This document shows positions 6,940 to 9,783 of a stretch of 9,783 bases of DNA, in pieces. Under the pieces are notes generated by a model. That model saw nothing but the letters and a program-made list of their open reading frames with translations, ran no database searches and had not been told where the DNA came from. Positions within the stretch are counted from its first letter, which is position 1. The number at the start of each line of letters is the position of its first letter. Source of the DNA: Myxococcales bacterium. GTDB lineage: Bacteria; Myxococcota_A; Polyangia; Polyangiales; Polyangiaceae. The stretch spans positions 1-9,783 of the forward strand of contig JANYHY010000048.1 of assembly GCA_025362165.1 (NCBI GenBank), given 5' to 3'. Position numbers and translations under genes: made by a program.

Positions 6940-6953
6940 AACACTGCTGTGTC
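6940..6953. promoter_or_regulatory. Near-copy of the ACAC...GTGTT palindrome
   Basis: Read on the minus strand, the 13-mer at 6941-6953 region gives ACACAGCAGTGTT, one base different from ACACAGTAGTGTT at 7691-7703. It sits between the convergent lipoprotein (6825) and MarR (7017) genes, where a promoter operator is less expected. It could be a regulator site, part of a terminator, or coincidence. Confidence 0.25.
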
Positions 6954-7016
6954 AACTGTTCGACTGCGCGGTCGGTCTCGCGCGTCGTGGTTGTGTGACC
7001 TGCGTGCCATGACGCA

Positions 7017-7502
7017 CTAGTCGTCTGGGTGGCCGTAGGCGAACTCGAATGTAGAGCGATCGTCGAGGAAGCGTGCGAGTTGCTGGAGCCACTGGATTGC
7101 AGCGAAGATGCGCTCTTCGGGATCGGGATCGGAGCGGTCGTTGAAGTGTTGATAAACGAAGTGCATGAAGGAGCGCTTGATGATGACACTGGAGGCCCAC
7201 TTCATGAGAGCGGCCCCGGCGTCTGTGAGGCGAATGATCCAAGCGCGTGGGTGACGAGGACTGCGCTCGCGTTGGATCCAGCCGAGCTCTCTGAGACTGC
7301 GGAGCATGCGGGAGATCGTGGGGCCGGTGACGCCGAGCATCTTGACGATGTCGGATTGTTCAGCGGAGCCATTCTGCACGATGGTGTGAAGCAGATCAAA
7401 ACGCGCAGGAGTGAGCTTTGGGTGGTGAGGCTGACTAAGCCCACGATGGAAGCGCAGCGCAGCGTGAAAGCAGCGCTTCAACATGAAGGAGATTTGGTGC
7501 AT
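7017..7502 (-). CDS. MarR-family winged-helix transcriptional regulator
   Basis: The 161-residue product (from ATG 7502) is a MarR-type regulator, expected to bind palindromic DNA as a dimer and usually to repress nearby genes until a ligand or oxidant binds. LTPARFDLLHTI (30-41) is the family's typical first DNA-binding-domain helix. The helix-turn-helix follows (SAEQSDIVKMLGVTGPTISRMLRSLRELGW, by position 46-75), with recognition helix about 59-72. The wing carries RSPRHPRAWIIRLTDAG (80-96, basic and then the conserved LTxxG). N- and C-terminal helices (1-25, 97-150) would form the dimer interface. GTG 7562 would add 20 residues, and ATG 7484 is also possible; none has a good ribosome-binding site. 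Direct repeats at 7581-7634 and a palindrome at 7690-7703 lie upstream, in the region shared with the divergent lipoprotein gene, and are candidate autoregulatory sites. Ligand unknown. Confidence 0.85.
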   Translation of the reverse strand: MHQISFMLKRCFHAALRFHRGLSQPHHPKLTPARFDLLHTIVQNGSAEQSDIVKMLGVTGPTISRMLRSLRELGWIQRERSPRHPRAWIIRLTDAGAALMKWASSVIIKRSFMHFVYQHFNDRSDPDPEERIFAAIQWLQQLARFLDDRSTFEFAYGHPDD

Positions 7503-7580
7503 GAGGCAGCGGTATGCACTGCGCGCGCCAAGACCACCTGGAGCCAGGCGGAGGGAGCGCACGGCGCTGTTCTCGGCCTG

Positions 7581-7634
7581 GATACCAGGCTAACAAGCTC
7601 CAGGCACCCTGTAGATACCAGGCTAACAAGCTCC
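7581..7634. repeat. Two identical 21-bp direct repeats upstream of marR-type gene
   Basis: The 21-bp unit beginning GATACCAGGCTAAC and ending AAGCTCC occurs at 7581-7601 and 7614-7634 with no mismatch, start-to-start distance 33 bp (close to three helical turns). Each unit contains the small dyad GCT-AACA-AGC. The repeats lie directly upstream of the MarR-family gene (19 bp from GTG 7562, 79 bp from ATG 7502), on the side facing the divergent lipoprotein gene. Position and helical phasing suit a regulator-binding array, most simply for the MarR protein itself. A chance duplication is the alternative. Confidence 0.75.
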
Positions 7635-7689
7635 GCAACTGGAGGGAGGTGGGGTGTCCAACTGTCCGTCTGGACGTCTCCAGGTCAAC

Positions 7690-7703
7690 AACACAGTAGT
7701 GTT
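7690..7703. promoter_or_regulatory. Palindrome AACAC-AGTA-GTGTT, possible operator
   Basis: Perfect 5-bp arms with a 4-bp centre lie 72 bp before the lipoprotein start at 7776 and between it and the divergent MarR gene. CAGTAGTGTTA here also occurs at 3770-3780, and a near-copy is at 6940-6953. The size suits a MarR-type operator, but no binding is demonstrated. Confidence 0.4.
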
Positions 7704-7762
7704 AAGAATGCAGTCGCGACTTCCCAGCGGTTCGCGGGACGCCGAATCCGAGTGAACTCTGC

Positions 7763-7768
7763 TAGGAT
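7763..7768 (+). promoter_or_regulatory. Possible extended -10 (TGC-TAGGAT) next to start codon
   Basis: TAGGAT preceded by TG with a 1-nt spacer (7760-7768) resembles an extended -10 and ends 7 nt before ATG 7776. Transcription would then start at or beside the ATG, giving a leaderless mRNA. AGGA in the same hexamer could instead serve as a Shine-Dalgarno at 8-nt spacing. The two readings exclude each other in practice. Confidence 0.35.
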
Positions 7769-7775
7769 CGAGAAC

Positions 7776-8303
7776 ATGCGATTCGCGATCCTCTCTGCAG
7801 CCTGTCTCGTCATCCTTCCTCTCGCGTGTGGTGGTGATGACTCCACCACCATGCCCACCCCCGACTCGGGCGGCTCCGATACGAGCGCCGATCAGGCGTC
7901 GGGCGATGGCTCCAAGCCAGACGGCGGGGATTCTTCAGTGATGACCGACGGCGACGGCAAGGACGCGAACGGTTTCGACGTCGTCATCCCAGACGCGAAC
8001 CTCGCGTGCACGGACCCCTCCACGTGCAACGGCCTGTTCTGCTGCGGCGATCTCGTGCTCGGCGCCGGCAACCCGCCGCAGTGTCCCATCAACAGCATCA
8101 GCAGCTCGTGCACCAAGACGTGCAACACCAAGCTCGCGTTCATGTGCAGCACGACAGAGAAGGTTCGCTTCTGCGGCAAGATCGCAGACTGCGCTGGGGA
8201 CCAGGCCAGCCCGGACTGCTGCACCTTCAAGCAGAACATGCAGACCATCACGTTCTGCACGACCAAGCAGATCGCGCAGATCGGCGGAGGCACCTGCCTC
8301 TAG
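7776..8303 (+). CDS. Cys-rich putative lipoprotein with acidic linker
   Basis: A 175-residue product of unrecognised family, probably lipid-anchored. It begins MRFAILSAACLVILPLAC, a lipoprotein signal with Cys18 as anchor. About 55 residues of low-complexity linker follow, dominated by Asp, Gly and Ser. The C-terminal domain (about 75-175) has 14 cysteines, including FCCG, PDCC and SSCTKTCN, consistent with a disulfide-stabilised extracytoplasmic module. ATG 7776 is chosen because the signal peptide begins there. The frame stays open upstream to 7029, but that part lies antisense to the MarR gene. It is divergent from MarR, and the shared upstream region has repeats and a palindrome, so MarR control is plausible. 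It converges with the CBM9-like gene, 25 bp apart. Confidence 0.8.
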   Translation: MRFAILSAACLVILPLACGGDDSTTMPTPDSGGSDTSADQASGDGSKPDGGDSSVMTDGDGKDANGFDVVIPDANLACTDPSTCNGLFCCGDLVLGAGNPPQCPINSISSSCTKTCNTKLAFMCSTTEKVRFCGKIADCAGDQASPDCCTFKQNMQTITFCTTKQIAQIGGGTCL

Positions 8304-8328
8304 ACCGGGTACAAAGTGCTGCGTCAGA

Positions 8329-9120
8329 CTATTGGAACTTGATAGTTCCCCAGCGGCTGCTCTTGTGGAAATTACCCTGTCCTCTAATGGGTGACCAAGC
8401 GTTGGAGACTCTCTGACCGTCTCGGAACGCATAGAGGTTCAATCGCCATATGTCTCCCGCTTTGGGGGGAATCGGCGTCTTGCCCTTCACGAGAGATCCC
8501 CATGGAATCGCCACTTCGAGCGTGTAGTAACGATCCTGCTCCACGTAAGCCACGCGGTCTGCGTTGCTGGACCACTCTTGGTGGCCGAACACCTTGCCTG
8601 CCGGGCTCTCCGTGATGGGTGTGTTGTAGTCGTCCCAGTGTGTGTCGAAGGCCGCGCCCTTGGTGTCGTATTGCATCTCATAATAGTCGCGATTGTCACC
8701 CGCATTCCCAGGTTGGAGCATCACCTCCACGGCGCTGGACTTCTCCCATAGGTGTGGGTCGGCTTCGGTCTTTTCAAAGGGCGAGATAGGTGAGACGTCG
8801 CGCACGTAAAATCCCAAGTAGAGAGCCTTGTCGTCATAGCCAATCCTCGCGAACGCACCTGCGAGCGAGGACGTGTCATCAGCCCCTTCCCCGGGATCGA
8901 CGAAGGGCCCGAGCACGGTCGCGTTCTGCCAAACCGAGTCGTCGAGCTTTCCGTCGAGCGTCGGTGGTGAGGCAAGTTTACTCACCACCGCGGGCGTACC
9001 ACTCACCGTTCCATCACCCTGAACACGCGCGGCGGGTAGCTTCAGATACGCAGGATCCTCACGTTTTACGCAAGAAACAGCATTGATCGTTGTCAGTGTG
9101 ACGAGGAGGAAAAGTCGCAT
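8329..9120 (-). CDS. CBM9-like carbohydrate-binding lipoprotein
   Basis: The 263-residue product starts MRLFLLVTLTTINAVSC, a lipoprotein signal with Cys17 as likely anchor. Residues about 45-263 match the plan of family-9 carbohydrate-binding modules and related beta-sandwich (DOMON-like) domains. The typical opening is PPTLDGKLDDSVWQNAT (52-68, the 'DGxLDxxW' signature), then FARIGYDDKALYLGFYVRD (90-108) and SSAVEVMLQPG (128-138). Further on are DNRDYYEMQYDTKG (142-155), YTLEVAIPWGSL (199-210), GDIWRLNLYAFRDG (222-235) and the closing SSRWGTIKF. The module is almost the whole mature protein, with no catalytic domain attached. It probably holds a sugar or polysaccharide at the cell surface; the ligand is unknown. 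A TAAGAT hexamer lies 9 nt before the ATG. It is divergent from the GH57 gene (48 bp), so joint control of glucan-related genes is possible but unproven. Confidence 0.88.
   Translation of the reverse strand: MRLFLLVTLTTINAVSCVKREDPAYLKLPAARVQGDGTVSGTPAVVSKLASPPTLDGKLDDSVWQNATVLGPFVDPGEGADDTSSLAGAFARIGYDDKALYLGFYVRDVSPISPFEKTEADPHLWEKSSAVEVMLQPGNAGDNRDYYEMQYDTKGAAFDTHWDDYNTPITESPAGKVFGHQEWSSNADRVAYVEQDRYYTLEVAIPWGSLVKGKTPIPPKAGDIWRLNLYAFRDGQRVSNAWSPIRGQGNFHKSSRWGTIKFQ
8334..8349. terminator. Hairpin GGAACT-TGAT-AGTTCC at convergent gene ends
   Basis: A perfect 6-bp stem with a 4-nt loop spans the last codons of the CBM9-like gene (stop at 8329-8331) and lies 31 bp after the stop of the convergent lipoprotein gene. 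It could end or stabilise transcripts from both sides. There is no T-run, so an intrinsic terminator is not firmly supported. Confidence 0.3.
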
Positions 9121-9168
9121 GGTCCACGGATCTTATCAAACGAACCGTGGTAGCGTCCCCCGCCTCGA

Positions 9169-9783
9169 ATGCCGCTCGGAAACCTCGCTATCGTCTTGCA
9201 CGCACACCTGCCGTTCGTGCGGCACCCTGAGCACGCGCGTCACTTGGAGGAGCGCTGGTTTTACGAGGCACTCATCGAGTGTTACTTGCCGCTCCTCGAT
9301 GTGTTCGATCGATTGCACGAAGAGAGAGTGCCCTTCGCGATCACGATGAGTCTCACGCCGCCGCTCGCGGCGATGATGAAAGACCCGCTCCTCTGCCGAC
9401 GCTTCGAGGATCACATAACGCGTCTCGAGGCGTTGAGCGAAGCCGAGATGAAGCGCCTCTGGGGCAATGAGGAGTTCGCGCCGCTCGCGACCTTCTATCG
9501 GGAGGAGCTCGCGCGTGTACGAGCCGTGTGGGAGCGTCACCACGGAGACGTGGTGGGCGCGCTCGTCGGGCACTGGGACGCTGGCAACCTAGAGCTCATC
9601 ACCTGCTCGGCGACACACTGTTATCTGCCCGGAATGCTGCCCGCGCGTGAAGGCATCCGCCCTCAACTGGAGCTCGGCGTCACCGCGTTCGAGTCCTTCA
9701 CTGGGCGCAAGCCGCTCGGCATGTGGTTGCCCGAGTGCGCATATCACCCGGAGATCGACCAAGACCTCGCCAAGGCAGGTATT
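9169..9783 (+). CDS. GH57 family 1,4-alpha-glucan branching-type enzyme, 5' part
   Basis: The reading frame is open from ATG 9169 to the window end, giving the first 205 residues; the full family length is roughly 500. GH57 enzymes act on alpha-1,4-glucans by a retaining mechanism, and this subgroup includes glycogen-branching enzymes. Visible are conserved region 1 LHAHLPFVRHPE (10-21), region 2 GNLELITCSATHCYLPGM (139-156) and region 3 GMWLPECAYHPE (184-195), in which Glu189 is the expected nucleophile. The acid/base Asp region and the C-terminal helical domain lie beyond the window. FVRHPEH followed by EERWFYEAL and the WLPECAY motif favour the branching-enzyme subgroup over amylopullulanases. 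No signal peptide is seen, so it acts in the cytoplasm on glycogen. No clear ribosome-binding site precedes it. It is divergent from the CBM9-like lipoprotein. Confidence 0.92.
   Translation, partial: MPLGNLAIVLHAHLPFVRHPEHARHLEERWFYEALIECYLPLLDVFDRLHEERVPFAITMSLTPPLAAMMKDPLLCRRFEDHITRLEALSEAEMKRLWGNEEFAPLATFYREELARVRAVWERHHGDVVGALVGHWDAGNLELITCSATHCYLPGMLPAREGIRPQLELGVTAFESFTGRKPLGMWLPECAYHPEIDQDLAKAGI

Noticed and set aside
7581..7634. CRISPR array
   Set aside because: There are only two 21-bp copies with a 12-bp spacer and no cas gene, which does not fit an array.
7029..7775. Upstream extension of the 7776 lipoprotein frame
   Set aside because: It is antisense to the MarR gene, and the signal peptide with lipobox starts at 7776.

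Overview
The window looks like chromosomal DNA of a GC-rich, large-genome myxobacterium (Myxococcota, probably the Sorangium/Polyangium/Labilithrix side). This is inferred from gene content, not from a marker gene. The pointers are a membrane-anchored eukaryote-type Ser/Thr kinase coupled to a TPR protein and an FGE-fold lipoprotein, several small Cys-rich lipoproteins with Asp/Gly/Ser/Ala-rich linkers, and scarce Shine-Dalgarno sequences, with -10-like hexamers sitting 6-9 nt before several start codons.

Layout. (1) Positions 1-97 hold a perfect 23-bp inverted repeat whose loop contains a sequence that recurs, diverged and inverted, near 3.6 kb. (2) Positions 109-3439 are a tight three-gene plus-strand unit: transmembrane Ser/Thr kinase, exported TPR/PEGA-like protein with two C-terminal membrane helices, and a lipoprotein with an FGE-sulfatase (SUMF1) fold that lacks the catalytic cysteine pair. 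The genes are joined by an ATGA overlap and a 2-nt gap. (3) Positions 3440-4209 are a gene-poor stretch ending in a frameshifted remnant that encodes two copies of a 33-residue Cys-rich repeat. (4) Positions 4210-6232 hold a divergent pair: a small unrecognised beta-rich protein (minus) and an exported phospholipase C/acid phosphatase-type phosphoesterase (plus). (5) Positions 6406-8303 hold two Cys-rich lipoproteins (plus) on either side of a MarR-family regulator (minus). The region upstream of the regulator carries two identical 21-bp direct repeats and a palindrome that recurs elsewhere in the window. (6) Positions 8329-9783 hold a divergent pair: a CBM9-like lipoprotein (minus) and the 5' part of a GH57 alpha-glucan-branching-type enzyme (plus) that runs off the window.

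How they fit together. The kinase operon reads as an envelope signalling module: cytoplasmic kinase domain, periplasmic TPR/PEGA-like partner, and lipid-anchored FGE-fold protein as a likely binding module. Most other products are also predicted to be exported or lipidated, so the window is dominated by cell-envelope functions. No mobile-element gene, tRNA, rRNA or CRISPR array was recognised. The least explained signals are the frameshifted 33-residue Cys repeat, the repeated palindrome ACAC-(A/T)G(C/T)AGTGTT-like sites, the MarR-upstream direct repeats, and the inverted/dispersed repeat at the left end.
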